Assembly: GCA_003193925.1 (NCBI GenBank) | Contig: PSPG01000001.1 | Span: forward strand, 62,001 to 126,000 | Reading direction: 5' to 3' | DNA from: Candidatus Thalassarchaeum betae | GTDB lineage: Archaea; Thermoplasmatota; Poseidoniia; Poseidoniales; Thalassarchaeaceae | Length of the DNA stretch: 64,000 bases | Notes under the pieces: generated by a model | Told to the model about the DNA's origin: nothing | Database searches by the model: none | The model's input: only the letters and a program-made list of their open reading frames with translations | In this document: piece by piece, positions 8,399 to 16,726 of the stretch | How positions within the stretch are numbered: position 1 is the stretch's first letter | Layout of the letters: every line of letters begins with the position of its first letter | Translations under genes and position numbers: made by a program

Positions 8399-9397
8399 TT
8401 GGTAAGCACGAGGTTCACCGAGGACGCAGGGGTCGAGTACCCGATCATCTGTGGTGCGATGTACCCGTGCTCGAACCCGGAGTTAGTGGCCGCAGCAGCC
8501 GAGGGCGGCGGCCTCGCTATCATGCAACCAGTCTCCATGACCTACGTGCATGGTCATGACCTCAGGGAAGGCATCCGTTTCATGCGCACGCACACAGACA
8601 AGCCGATCGGCTTCAACGCCCTCATCGAGAAAGGCTCCAAGAAGTACTTCGAGAAGATGTCTGGCTGGATTGACATCGCCCTCGAGGAAGACATCCGTTT
8701 TTTCGTGACTTCTTTGGGCAAACCAGACTGGGTCTGCGACAAGGTCCACGCATTCGGAGGAGTGGTCTACCATGATGTCACCACCCGCAAATGGGCCGAG
8801 AAGGGCAAGGATTGCGGGGTCGATGGCCTGATTTGTGTTAACAACCGTGCCGGTGGGCACCTCGGCCCATCGACGCCGGAGGAGATGTACGAGGAGTTGT
8901 CCGACATGGGACTGCCTTTGATATGCGCCGGTGGAGTTGGTAGCGAGGCAGAACTCAACAGAGCGCTGGAGATCGGCTACGACGGCGTGCAGATGGGAAC
9001 GAGGTTCATCGCCACCACAGAGTGCAACACACCTGAGGACTACAAGGACGCCATCGTAGGTGCAGGAGAGGAGGACATCACTTGGACCAATAGGCTGACT
9101 GGAGTGCCGATTTCGGTAATCAAGTCGCCCGGCTTCAAGCAGGAGAACTCATGGCTGATGCGCAAACTCCTCAGTAGCAGATACAAGCACACGGCCCGAA
9201 TGATGCTGAACGCGAACTCGTTCATCCGCCTGAAGTACCTCTCGAGGAGCAAGAGCAAGAACACGGCGAAGAAGAAGAAGTTCTACTCCGCGGGCAAGAG
9301 CGTCGAGACGGTGCGTAGCATCGAGTCGGCCACCGTAATCATGCGCCGCCTAGGCGAGTCCCTGGACTCCAACCCGAAACTTGCGGAGGAGTGGTAG
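8399..9397 (+). CDS. FMN-dependent nitronate monooxygenase / FabK-like oxidoreductase
   Basis: This TIM-barrel flavoprotein is in the nitronate monooxygenase (2-nitropropane dioxygenase) family, which also includes enoyl-ACP reductase FabK. It starts TRFTEDAGVEYPIICGAM and carries the FMN phosphate segments AGGHLGPS, ICAGGVGSEAELNRAL and DGVQMGTRFIATTEC. I chose TTG 8399, which puts the family-typical TRFTE four residues from the start and has AGGTGAG just upstream; ATG 8384 is the alternative. Its place at the end of the beta-oxidation operon suggests handling of an unsaturated acyl-CoA, but that is inference. The C-terminal 60 residues are very basic. Its stop codon directly abuts the stop of the opposing PIN-domain gene. 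Confidence 0.85.
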   Translation: MVSTRFTEDAGVEYPIICGAMYPCSNPELVAAAAEGGGLAIMQPVSMTYVHGHDLREGIRFMRTHTDKPIGFNALIEKGSKKYFEKMSGWIDIALEEDIRFFVTSLGKPDWVCDKVHAFGGVVYHDVTTRKWAEKGKDCGVDGLICVNNRAGGHLGPSTPEEMYEELSDMGLPLICAGGVGSEAELNRALEIGYDGVQMGTRFIATTECNTPEDYKDAIVGAGEEDITWTNRLTGVPISVIKSPGFKQENSWLMRKLLSSRYKHTARMMLNANSFIRLKYLSRSKSKNTAKKKKFYSAGKSVETVRSIESATVIMRRLGESLDSNPKLAEEW

Positions 9398-12300
9398 TCA
9401 GAGGACGCGGCTGTTTAGCTGCTGGGCATCACCCACCACGCCGAACCCGTACTCCTCCTCGAGCGCGCGAGAGACCAGCCTGAAGTCGGAGTCGCGTGTG
9501 GCAACTAAGATGCTGCCGACGTCGTTGATGCTGGTCGAAGCGAGAAGTGCGGCATCGCACATGATGTCCCGATCCCCTCTTTCCGGGTAGATCTCCTCTC
9601 CGCCGATGGACGTCCTCTTCGGTGCTTTGCCACCTCTCCTCTTCTGCTCGTCGACCAGTTGGAAGACCTCACGGTGCCTGACGAGGAACTCGTCCAGCCC
9701 GACGTCGGTCTTGTTCCCCTCCGAGCCGGAGTGCTTCCAGTCACCGAAGGCCGTGCAAATCGCCTGCACCCTCTCCTGGAGGAACTCGGCAGTGATTTTC
9801 TCACCCCACATGCCCTTGTCGATGTACACGTCCTCGAACAGTCCCAAGACGGAGTCCGGGCTCTTCGCCCGATGCAGGAACTCGCCCTTGGCGGCAGGCG
9901 GTATGTGAAGATGAACACGATCTTCCCCTCTCCTGCGTCTCAGCATCCAGTGGAAGGCCCTCTCCACCGTCCAGTCCAGACTTCCTAGGCTATCCACTGA
10001 TATCTCCATCAGCAGGTCGTCTTTCAGCGCCCCGATCAGAATGTTGGTATCGACCAGTATCAGCGGTCTGAGGGACAGGTTCCTCAGCGTCCTCCTGTCC
10101 TTGACCGGTATGGTTCCGCTGTGGCTTCCGAAGAGAGCTCGTTGGGTCCTCTTCAGAGTATTCTTCTGCTTGGCATTGAGGCTGCCAGATTCGATGGCCT
10201 TCTCTAACATCCAGAGTCCACGAAGCGGGTCATCCTCTGTGACTTCCATGCAGATGAGTGTGATTTCCTGAGTGTCCTTCTCCCCCCTCATCTCAATCAG
10301 GAACCTCCTCTCCAAATCGGATTGACGACTAGTCTCGGAGCTCCTCAGCTCCTGAAGAGCGGCCCTGACTCTTCCTTGGAACGGGTCCAGGGGGAGGTCA
10401 TGCTCGTTGGGATACCTCTGCAGGGTCTCCAGAGCCTCGAGGCGCCTCGCCTTGACTCCGTTCCCAGCGCCGTTCCTCGTACGCTCCTCCTCTCGAGCGG
10501 CGAACTCTATCAGGCGACTGCTGGCAGCCTCCTTCTTGCCTTCTTCGTGGTCCCTGCAGATTCTGAGGTAGAGTTTGAATCGGTTCGTGACGGAGCTTGA
10601 GAGAACAGGATGGCCATCGATTAGGGCCACCGCTTCCCTCCACCCCGCGGCGTGAGCGAACTCGATGAGCGACTTGCGCAGTATCAGAGCCGAGCGCTCA
10701 AAGTCCAAGCGTAGTTTCATCGCAGCATCTTTGTAGGCCCGGGCCGCGTTCATACGATCGTCGTTGCCTCGCAGGATGGCGGCCCTGACTATCTGAAACT
10801 CCGCCCCTGACCTGTCGTGGTTGCTATACCACTTCTCCAGAGGCCCGACTCCTACATTGTGCTCGATAACCAGATTGGTCGCGCCACCGATGATGCGCAT
10901 CGACGAGTCTTTGCGACCACAGAGACGACCCAAGGACTCAGCCGCGCTCTCCTCGCGCTCCGTAACTCCACTCTGCAGGTCCATCGCAGCGCGGTTCAGT
11001 AGCAGCGCATCGATGAGAGCGTCGAACAGCCTACTCTCCAGACGGGTGAGTTCGGCGATTTCGATGGAATGTCTCAGATCCTCTATTCTAGCCTCTCTGA
11101 CGACCCCGTCACCTTCGGGAGACAGGGCCCGCCTGACCTCGTTGAGAGCCCTGAGTCCGTCCGAGTCGAGTTTCTTATGCACCGATTCGATGTCTTGCGG
11201 GATTCCGTCTAGCAGGGAGATCAGGGCGATAGAGGCATCCGAGAGGATTCCGTCGTCGACGGAGCCCTCGATCGACATCAGCGCTGACTTTCGCAGCGCT
11301 GACAGATTATCCTTGGAGCCGATGGCGTCCTTCCCACTTATCAGGTGCCAAGCCAGCAGGACCCGATGAGGGTAAGCACGAGCGAGTGACGGGTCTTCCT
11401 TGAGAACGCCAACCAGACCACCGATGTCAGCCGCACTAGTGAACATGTTGAGTATCTCGTCGGTGTGCCTGATGGAGTCCATTTCGGAGAGCCTCCTAGC
11501 GGCCTGCAGTCTGATTCGAATTGGGACGCCATCATGCCTCATCACGAGGAGGGCTCCATCCCCGTCCATGGTGGTCACCGCTTCGGTGACGGAATCGCCG
11601 AGAGCCTCCGAGTCTACCGTCACGAGGATGTCCAAAGCCGTGGAGACTTGCAAGGACCCCTCGATGCCAAGCTTCTCGATGTGCTGAAGCGCTTCGCTGG
11701 CCTTGCCTTCTGAAACCAGGCTCGAGGCGAGGCTCCACTTCAGCGCTTCCGGTATCACCTCACCAACTTCGGCGAGGACCGCGGATCCTGCGAGCAGGTC
11801 TTGCACCGATAACTCAACTCCAGAGTCTTCGACGCGCCGCCAGGCTGCGACTCTGAGTGCCCTAGACAAGCTACCGTCCCCGCTTCGCTTGGCGCAGGCC
11901 TCCCAGTCAGAGAGGTTCCCAGAGCGGATTCTGATCAGCATGGAGTGCCTGCCGGACAGTTCTCCCAATGCGCCGCCCTCCAGTACGTCAAATACTCCTA
12001 GAGCTTCGTCGCTCGAGGCGGATGCTAGCAGGATTCCCTCCAGAAGAGCCCCCTCCTCCCGGAGTCCCCTCAGCGATGGTCGCATAGAGCTGAGCCATCG
12101 ATTAGGCCTCACTCGACCCCCCGAGAGGTCGCGTTTGATGCTCTGCAGGACCGAAGCTTGCTCGGAACTGGTCTTGAACGGCAGATCCACCGAGAGCCAC
12201 ATCTTGAGCTCATTGTGGTCAAGCGGGTCGAAGCGGGCCGCTTGGACCCAGTCCGTGGAGTCGACGACGACAACTTCTGGCTCGACTACTGGGAAGCGCC

Positions 12301-12808
12301 CCATCTCTGCAAGTAGAGGCGCCTCTCTGGCCAACCGCTCCCATACAGGGTGGATACCCTGCTCGCATTCTGATCGGAGAGAGACCATTTCACCATCCCA
12401 CGATGAATCCCACGACGCGCCCATCCGCTGCTTCTGAGCTGCCAGCACAGCGAGTTTGTATGCGGGCGGCTCGCTTGAGCACAGGGCCTCGGCGGGGGTT
12501 GCTAATCGGTCCTCCATGCTCCTGATCTTCCCCCTGCCGCCGCGTCGGCCGAGCCTAGGGCGGCGTCTGCTTGTCGCACCGCTAGGACCAGAGGGGACCT
12601 CGATGCCAATCGCCTCGGGAGCCGCCTTGGTCGCGGCTAGGAAGGCCAACGCCTTCCATTCGAGTGGCAGCAGGGACCAAACCCGAGAATCCCGCACCTC
12701 CTTCCGGCGCCTGCCGAGATCGTCACCGGCTCTCTGAAGGAACTCGAGACACTCGTGAAGATAATCCTCCATCGGACCCCCCGGTAGGTCGGGTCCATGC
12801 ACTTCCAT
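9398..12808 (-). CDS. Large helical-repeat-like protein with C-terminal PIN nuclease domain
   Basis: The 1136-residue product is not recognisable over its first 900 residues. These are Ser-, Leu- and Glu-rich and look alpha-helical, like a degenerate TPR/HEAT solenoid (for example YKDAAMKLRLDFERSALIL). From about residue 915 to the end it is a PIN domain: LILVDTNILIGAL with the first acidic residue, AAKGEFLHRA, DRDIMCDAALLAS, and LVATRDSDFRLV with the last aspartate. All four acidic positions expected for Mg-dependent RNase activity are there. It has no signal peptide, so it is cytoplasmic. It stands alone between convergent and divergent neighbours. Its role is unknown; RNA cleavage directed by the large N-terminal scaffold is one possibility. 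Confidence 0.8.
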   Translation of the reverse strand: MEVHGPDLPGGPMEDYLHECLEFLQRAGDDLGRRRKEVRDSRVWSLLPLEWKALAFLAATKAAPEAIGIEVPSGPSGATSRRRPRLGRRGGRGKIRSMEDRLATPAEALCSSEPPAYKLAVLAAQKQRMGASWDSSWDGEMVSLRSECEQGIHPVWERLAREAPLLAEMGRFPVVEPEVVVVDSTDWVQAARFDPLDHNELKMWLSVDLPFKTSSEQASVLQSIKRDLSGGRVRPNRWLSSMRPSLRGLREEGALLEGILLASASSDEALGVFDVLEGGALGELSGRHSMLIRIRSGNLSDWEACAKRSGDGSLSRALRVAAWRRVEDSGVELSVQDLLAGSAVLAEVGEVIPEALKWSLASSLVSEGKASEALQHIEKLGIEGSLQVSTALDILVTVDSEALGDSVTEAVTTMDGDGALLVMRHDGVPIRIRLQAARRLSEMDSIRHTDEILNMFTSAADIGGLVGVLKEDPSLARAYPHRVLLAWHLISGKDAIGSKDNLSALRKSALMSIEGSVDDGILSDASIALISLLDGIPQDIESVHKKLDSDGLRALNEVRRALSPEGDGVVREARIEDLRHSIEIAELTRLESRLFDALIDALLLNRAAMDLQSGVTEREESAAESLGRLCGRKDSSMRIIGGATNLVIEHNVGVGPLEKWYSNHDRSGAEFQIVRAAILRGNDDRMNAARAYKDAAMKLRLDFERSALILRKSLIEFAHAAGWREAVALIDGHPVLSSSVTNRFKLYLRICRDHEEGKKEAASSRLIEFAAREEERTRNGAGNGVKARRLEALETLQRYPNEHDLPLDPFQGRVRAALQELRSSETSRQSDLERRFLIEMRGEKDTQEITLICMEVTEDDPLRGLWMLEKAIESGSLNAKQKNTLKRTQRALFGSHSGTIPVKDRRTLRNLSLRPLILVDTNILIGALKDDLLMEISVDSLGSLDWTVERAFHWMLRRRRGEDRVHLHIPPAAKGEFLHRAKSPDSVLGLFEDVYIDKGMWGEKITAEFLQERVQAICTAFGDWKHSGSEGNKTDVGLDEFLVRHREVFQLVDEQKRRGGKAPKRTSIGGEEIYPERGDRDIMCDAALLASTSINDVGSILVATRDSDFRLVSRALEEEYGFGVVGDAQQLNSRVL

Positions 12809-12881
12809 ACATCAACACATCGCCTTGCTCTGCAAGGCGCGGGGGGCGAGAACTCAAGGCTTCACAGCCGCAGCACCGGCT

Positions 12882-13349
12882 GTGGAAATCGCTCGCACGG
12901 CCGTGATGCTGCTACACCCGATTGCAGCGCTGACACTGATATGGCTGTTTGCCAAGCAGCGCCGCTGGAGGAAAGAGGGACGTTTACTGAAGGGGGCGGA
13001 GAGGTCCGCTGCACTGGAGTCACACCAGGTCACTGGTGACCGGATGATGGCAGCTGTCTTGGGGGTGATAGCACTGGCGTTCACTGCGCAGTTAGCCAGA
13101 GCCCAGTTCGACGGCGTCGATGCCACCGCCTACCTCGTTCCGGGGCACTTCCACGGCTGGGCGGGGTTGCTCGGCCTCGCCCTGATGCTGAACCTCTGGA
13201 GAATGGGACGCAAGACCCGTAACCAGAAGGCCGAGGGTCAGTCGTTCGCACGCAGCAAGGAGATGCACGGTAAAATCAGCGATCTGATGATGACACTGGT
13301 CTTCATCCACGCTTTCCTGGGCTTCCTCTACCTATTCGCGATCCTGTGA
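12882..13349 (+). CDS. DUF4079-like integral membrane protein
   Basis: The protein has about four hydrophobic helices. The first begins MLLHPIAALTLIWLFA; the others are VLGVIALAFTAQLA, GWAGLLGLALMLNLW and LMMTLVFIHAFLGFLYLF. Conserved-looking histidines occur in LHP, PGHFHGW, EMHGK and FIHA. This resembles DUF4079/cytochrome-b-like four-helix proteins in which histidines might ligate heme, though no heme is proven. The start is uncertain: GTG 12882 gives a short lead before the LHP motif as in relatives, while ATG 12906 and ATG 12825 are in frame. The stop abuts the stop of the opposing DHH gene (TGATCA). Confidence 0.7.
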   Translation: MEIARTAVMLLHPIAALTLIWLFAKQRRWRKEGRLLKGAERSAALESHQVTGDRMMAAVLGVIALAFTAQLARAQFDGVDATAYLVPGHFHGWAGLLGLALMLNLWRMGRKTRNQKAEGQSFARSKEMHGKISDLMMTLVFIHAFLGFLYLFAIL

Positions 13350-14330
13350 TCAACGCTCCGCCCACATCTCGAGCCAGACCTCCAGATTCGCCTCGATGTC
13401 CCCGTGCTCCACCGGCCGCTTCACGCTGCCGCCTTCCTCCAGCGCCCGAATCCTGCAGCCACATGCATTGGCGTGTCCTCCGCCGTCGAGGTCGAACCTC
13501 GTGGCGAGCCTCGTCAGATCGTATATCCCGCCGGAGGTGTGCAGGAATGAGTTGGTGTAGAACGATGCCGAGACAGGGTATCGCCCCTCTTCTCCGAAGG
13601 AAGCACCGACATCTCCGTGGACCACTATGCAGGCATCGCAGTCGTCGCCGACAAGCGCAGTCACATGATAGCCGTTGGAGCGAACATCCCGGTCCTCCAA
13701 CCTGACGATTGCTAGACGGTCCACGACATAGGTGTTCTCGGCGATGACCGAATCCATCTCGGCCTGCTTTGCCCGCCTTTTCTCAAGTGCGGGCTCAACG
13801 ACTGTATCACTCAGTATCTTATCGACTGAAACGCCGTGCTGCAAGGCTTCGAGTATGTGATTTGCAATACCCGCCTCGATATCAATTACCCGTCCCAGCC
13901 AGATTACCGGGTGGTCGGAGAGGAACTCCTCGCGGTTGATCCCGCCTCCGTCCAGCTTGTCCACCCAGACCAAGAGGTCTTCGAGGTCGCTGAGATCCAC
14001 TTCACCGGCGAGCATATCGTACGCGATTCGAGCCGCGGACGGGGACTCCCTCCAAATGATGACGACACCATGGTCATCGCCCTCACTTGGAGCATTGGAC
14101 TGGTGGTGATCGATGCTCAGCCCGCAGTCCGGGTGTCGGGGCAAATCGCAGACTGCGGTGTGCCTGTCGATATGCTCGTCTAGCAGCCCGGCTCGCAATT
14201 CACCTGGGTGGCCGAAGACCACCTCGGCCTCAGGCCACCAGCGCCTCAGTATCGCTGCGGTGACGACTCCGTCGAGGTCGCTGTCAGTGACTATCCTGCG
14301 AATATCCAGTGCCAGCGCTTCGCGCTCCAT
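13350..14330 (-). CDS. DHH-family phosphoesterase
   Basis: A protein of about 326 residues with the DHH motifs: TDSDLDGVVTAAIL (motif I), the aspartate of AVCDLPRH and SIDHHQSN (the DHH signature). A DHHA1-like C-terminal domain has GGHANACGCRI, which corresponds to the GGGH motif. These enzymes use two Mn ions to hydrolyse phosphodiesters: single-strand exonucleases of the RecJ type, oligoribonucleases or cyclic-di-AMP phosphodiesterases. Length suits a NrnA/archaeal RecJ-like cytoplasmic enzyme; the exact substrate is not clear. I prefer ATG 14330, with GGTGCGGAG upstream, over GTG 14351. It is divergent from the Nudix gene across about 95 bases. Confidence 0.85.
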   Translation of the reverse strand: MEREALALDIRRIVTDSDLDGVVTAAILRRWWPEAEVVFGHPGELRAGLLDEHIDRHTAVCDLPRHPDCGLSIDHHQSNAPSEGDDHGVVIIWRESPSAARIAYDMLAGEVDLSDLEDLLVWVDKLDGGGINREEFLSDHPVIWLGRVIDIEAGIANHILEALQHGVSVDKILSDTVVEPALEKRRAKQAEMDSVIAENTYVVDRLAIVRLEDRDVRSNGYHVTALVGDDCDACIVVHGDVGASFGEEGRYPVSASFYTNSFLHTSGGIYDLTRLATRFDLDGGGHANACGCRIRALEEGGSVKRPVEHGDIEANLEVWLEMWAER

Positions 14331-14426
14331 CTCCGCACCAGCCCTAGCCACCCCCCCATTGTGCTTTCGCAGTCGAATGCGGCGAACTCATCAGGATCCG
14401 ATGGGCGCCCTAGTGGCAATTGAGAT

Positions 14427-14864
14427 ATGCATGGCCCCTTTGCGAATCCCATGGAGACTTCGTGCGGCTTCGTCCTCGTCAACTACGACAGCGTCCTTCT
14501 ACTGCAATATCCACAAGGCCACTGGAGCTTCCCGAAGGGGCACGTCGAGGCCGGTGAGACCAACCATCACATCACGGCCTCGCGCGAGCTCGCCGAGGAG
14601 ACTGGCATTAACGGGGTGGCGATTGACGACTCGTGGGGGTCGCGCACTCACTACACCTTCCGGAGGAAGGGCAGGGAGATCCCCAAGCAGGTCTACTGGT
14701 ACCTCGCTGAGACGAATGAGTTGGATGTCACCCTCTCCAAGGAGCACACCAACTACCTGTGGCTGGACTTCGAAGGGGCCGAGGCCCAACTTACCTTCGA
14801 CCAGGAGAAGGACCTCCTGCGCTCGGCGAGGGACCACCTGAGGTCAGTCGGAAGGTCGATTTGA
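14427..14864 (+). CDS. Nudix hydrolase, Ap4A-hydrolase-like
   Basis: This 145-residue protein carries the complete Nudix box, from GHVEAGE through to RELAEETGI, which binds the divalent metals and the diphosphate. The lead-in GHWSFPKGHVEAGE and the later KQVYWYLAE and YLWLDFEGAEAQLTF match asymmetric diadenosine tetraphosphate hydrolases. It would clear Ap4A or another dinucleotide made by aminoacyl-tRNA synthetases. It stands alone, and its stop abuts the stop of the opposing adenosyltransferase gene (TGATCA). An in-frame ATG at 14451 is a weaker start candidate. Confidence 0.9.
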   Translation: MHGPFANPMETSCGFVLVNYDSVLLLQYPQGHWSFPKGHVEAGETNHHITASRELAEETGINGVAIDDSWGSRTHYTFRRKGREIPKQVYWYLAETNELDVTLSKEHTNYLWLDFEGAEAQLTFDQEKDLLRSARDHLRSVGRSI

Positions 14865-15473
14865 TCACTCCTCGCGCTTGCCCAGAGGGGTCCATAGGAC
14901 CTCTTCCTCCCCTGTGTGGGAGGAAATCCAGCGCCCGAGGACGAACATCCAGTCCGAGAGCCTGTTGAGATAGGAAACGACCTCTGCCCGTATCGCCTCA
15001 TCTCCGTCCATCTCACGCATCGAACAGGCGTGCCGCTCGGCTCGGCGTGCCACTGTGCGGGCCACGTGGAGAGTCGCTACCGGCGGGGATCCTGTGGGCA
15101 TGATGAATGACTCCAATGGCTCGAGATCCTCCAGCCAAATGTCCATCTCTGCGACCAGCCTGTCGCATGCGTCAGAGCCGATGAGAACCATCTGCTCAGG
15201 CAGCCTGCCAGGCGTGCAGGAGCACTCCCCACCGATGTCGAAGAGCTCCTGCTGGACCCCGCCCATCGCTTCATCCGCGGCGTTGCGGACCTCGAGCGAG
15301 ATGCTTGGCATCCGGTTGAGCTCCATTCTGACGACGCCGATTTGCGAGTTGACCTCGTCAATGGTCCCAAAGAGCCTCACTCGGGGATGCTCCTTGCCGA
15401 CCTTGGTCCCATCGAGCAGACGGGTCTGGCCCGTGTCGCCGGCTCCGGTGTGGACCTTGGTTATTCTAACCAT
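14865..15473 (-). CDS. Cob(I)alamin adenosyltransferase, PduO type
   Basis: This 202-residue enzyme transfers the adenosyl group of ATP to cob(I)alamin, making coenzyme B12. The ATP-binding N-terminus TGAGDTGQTRLLDG and the following VRLFGTIDEVNSQIG are diagnostic for the PduO family, as is the helix VARTVARRAERHA whose arginine and glutamate contact ATP and cobalamin. The presence of this gene implies a B12-dependent enzyme such as methylmalonyl-CoA mutase elsewhere in the genome. A candidate vitamin importer S-component lies at 54.5 kb. It is separated by 28 bases from the upstream membrane protein gene on the same strand, with no clear operon partner. Confidence 0.93.
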   Translation of the reverse strand: MVRITKVHTGAGDTGQTRLLDGTKVGKEHPRVRLFGTIDEVNSQIGVVRMELNRMPSISLEVRNAADEAMGGVQQELFDIGGECSCTPGRLPEQMVLIGSDACDRLVAEMDIWLEDLEPLESFIMPTGSPPVATLHVARTVARRAERHACSMREMDGDEAIRAEVVSYLNRLSDWMFVLGRWISSHTGEEEVLWTPLGKREE

Positions 15474-15501
15474 GCTGATTCTCCGATTAGGTTCGGTGCT
15501 A

Positions 15502-16218
15502 TCAATCGTCCCGAAGTGAGGTCGGCTTCGTTTGACTCAGCGCCTTTTCCATGGCACCGATCCACGCTTCGTCGACGGATTCCCAGCCGCCTGCCTTCTC
15601 CAGTTCGAGAATGTGCTCGCGCTCCTCCTCCTGGTTGCCCGCATGGCGGTGAATCAGTGCGAGAGCGGCGTGGCTCATCGCGTTGATCCAGGGATTCTCC
15701 ATGTCCCACGAACGCTCGAAGTGCGAGATGGCTCCATTCGGGCCGTGAATCAGGCCACGCCGAACTTGTCTCAGACCCGATTTCGACCATGAGATGGCTT
15801 GGACACCGACCACGAGGCCTCTGAAAGCCAAGTAGATCTCCAACAGGACCAGGATCGAGGCCACAGTGAATGATCCGATCTGCTCCGTCTGGCCCATGTC
15901 TGCCCACATATCGCCCATGAGGCTGATTGCGCCCATGCACAGCAGGATTCCTCCGAAGGGCGCGACCACGACGTCGTCGCGAAGAACAGCCATGTGGATG
16001 ACCCCGATGACCACGGCTACGCCACCGATGAACGCGGCTACGATTGCCGGGACCGACTCGGTGGTCGGACGAGGTGCCGTGGTCGAGATCCAGAGGACGA
16101 TGCCGATTATGATCAGGACAGCAGCGAACCTGCCGCTGATCTCTGGGAATGGCTGATGACGAGAATAGTACAAGGTGATGACGCCGAGGGCGATGAAGAG
16201 CGCGATCCAGAACCACAT
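15502..16218 (-). CDS. Membrane protein with C-terminal helical cytoplasmic domain, unknown function
   Basis: The product is about 238 residues. Four hydrophobic segments fill the first 145 residues (WFWIALFIALGVITLYY, FAAVLIIIGIVLWIS, VAAFIGGVAVVIGVIHMAV, APFGGILLCMGAISLM) with another near FTVASILVLLEIYLAF. The last 75 residues are soluble and helical, with a motif like a single tetratricopeptide-type unit (NAMSHAALALIHRHAGNQEEEREHILEL split over two helices). I do not recognise the family. ATG 16218 has GGGAGGA about 10 bases upstream; GTG 16227 would overlap the preceding gene by four bases. The two genes are very likely co-transcribed. Confidence 0.7.
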   Translation of the reverse strand: MWFWIALFIALGVITLYYSRHQPFPEISGRFAAVLIIIGIVLWISTTAPRPTTESVPAIVAAFIGGVAVVIGVIHMAVLRDDVVVAPFGGILLCMGAISLMGDMWADMGQTEQIGSFTVASILVLLEIYLAFRGLVVGVQAISWSKSGLRQVRRGLIHGPNGAISHFERSWDMENPWINAMSHAALALIHRHAGNQEEEREHILELEKAGGWESVDEAWIGAMEKALSQTKPTSLRDD

Positions 16219-16223
16219 GGGAA

Positions 16224-16547
16224 TCACTCCTCCCTTGGTTCGTCACGCCATCCCGGCTTCCAGAAGTCCTCGTCGTCGAGCCACTTCAACCACTCGTCAG
16301 CATCGGCTCGCAATAGCCTGAACGCTCTGCGGTCCAGACCTTCCAGCAGCGACTCGTCAACCTCCCCCTTGCCGTGGGACTCGGCCCACTCTGCCTGAAT
16401 TTGCCTGACTTGGCGATGACCCTCAGCGGAATCGTCGAAGCAACGCTCGCAGACATCCCTGAGGTCCTGGATCCACATCCGGGCGCCTCGCATGTGTGGG
16501 TCTTCGACGAGGGGCTTCTCCCTGCGCTTGAACGGCCACCACCCCAT
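16224..16547 (-). CDS. Small soluble hypothetical protein
   Basis: A protein of 107 residues rich in Trp, Arg, Asp and Glu, beginning MGWWPFKRREKPLVEDPHMR, with two probable amphipathic helices around QDLRDVCERCFDD and RRAFRLLRADADEWLKWL. There is no signal peptide or membrane helix apart from the short N-terminal GWWPF stretch. I do not recognise the family. It lies directly upstream of, and almost touches, the membrane protein gene, so the two may work together. GTG 16568 is an in-frame upstream start, but ATG 16547 looks more natural. Confidence 0.6.
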   Translation of the reverse strand: MGWWPFKRREKPLVEDPHMRGARMWIQDLRDVCERCFDDSAEGHRQVRQIQAEWAESHGKGEVDESLLEGLDRRAFRLLRADADEWLKWLDDEDFWKPGWRDEPREE

Positions 16548-16570
16548 CTCTATCACTAACCCCCCCACAG

Positions 16571-16607
16571 CCGACTTTCTTGATGCTTTGCGAACCGCTC
16601 AAGTCGG
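16571..16607. repeat. Inverted repeat in the divergent promoter region
   Basis: CCGACTT at 16571-16577 and AAGTCGG at 16601-16607 are perfect reverse complements separated by 23 bases. They lie in the 179-base space between the small hypothetical gene and the giant surface-protein gene, which diverge here. It could be an operator or a weak hairpin. Nothing else distinct is visible in this gap. Confidence 0.3.
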
Positions 16608-16726
16608 TGGTCGGGCACCAAGCGGCCTATGATACCCGGATAGCGCTGGTGATACGCTTGCGCACGCGCGGGGGGTTCTGTTGATAAGCGGGGCGAATTT
16701 GACGGGCCACTTCGGTGGTCGGCACG

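Noticed and set aside
7660-8538. 292-codon minus-strand frame across the ACBP and DUF4442 genes
   Set aside because: Both plus-strand genes are clear family members in operon order; the minus product is low-complexity.
15461-16246. 261-codon minus-strand frame overlapping the membrane protein gene
   Set aside because: Its product is rich in Arg, His and Gly without domains. The competing frame at 15502-16218 codes clean membrane helices.
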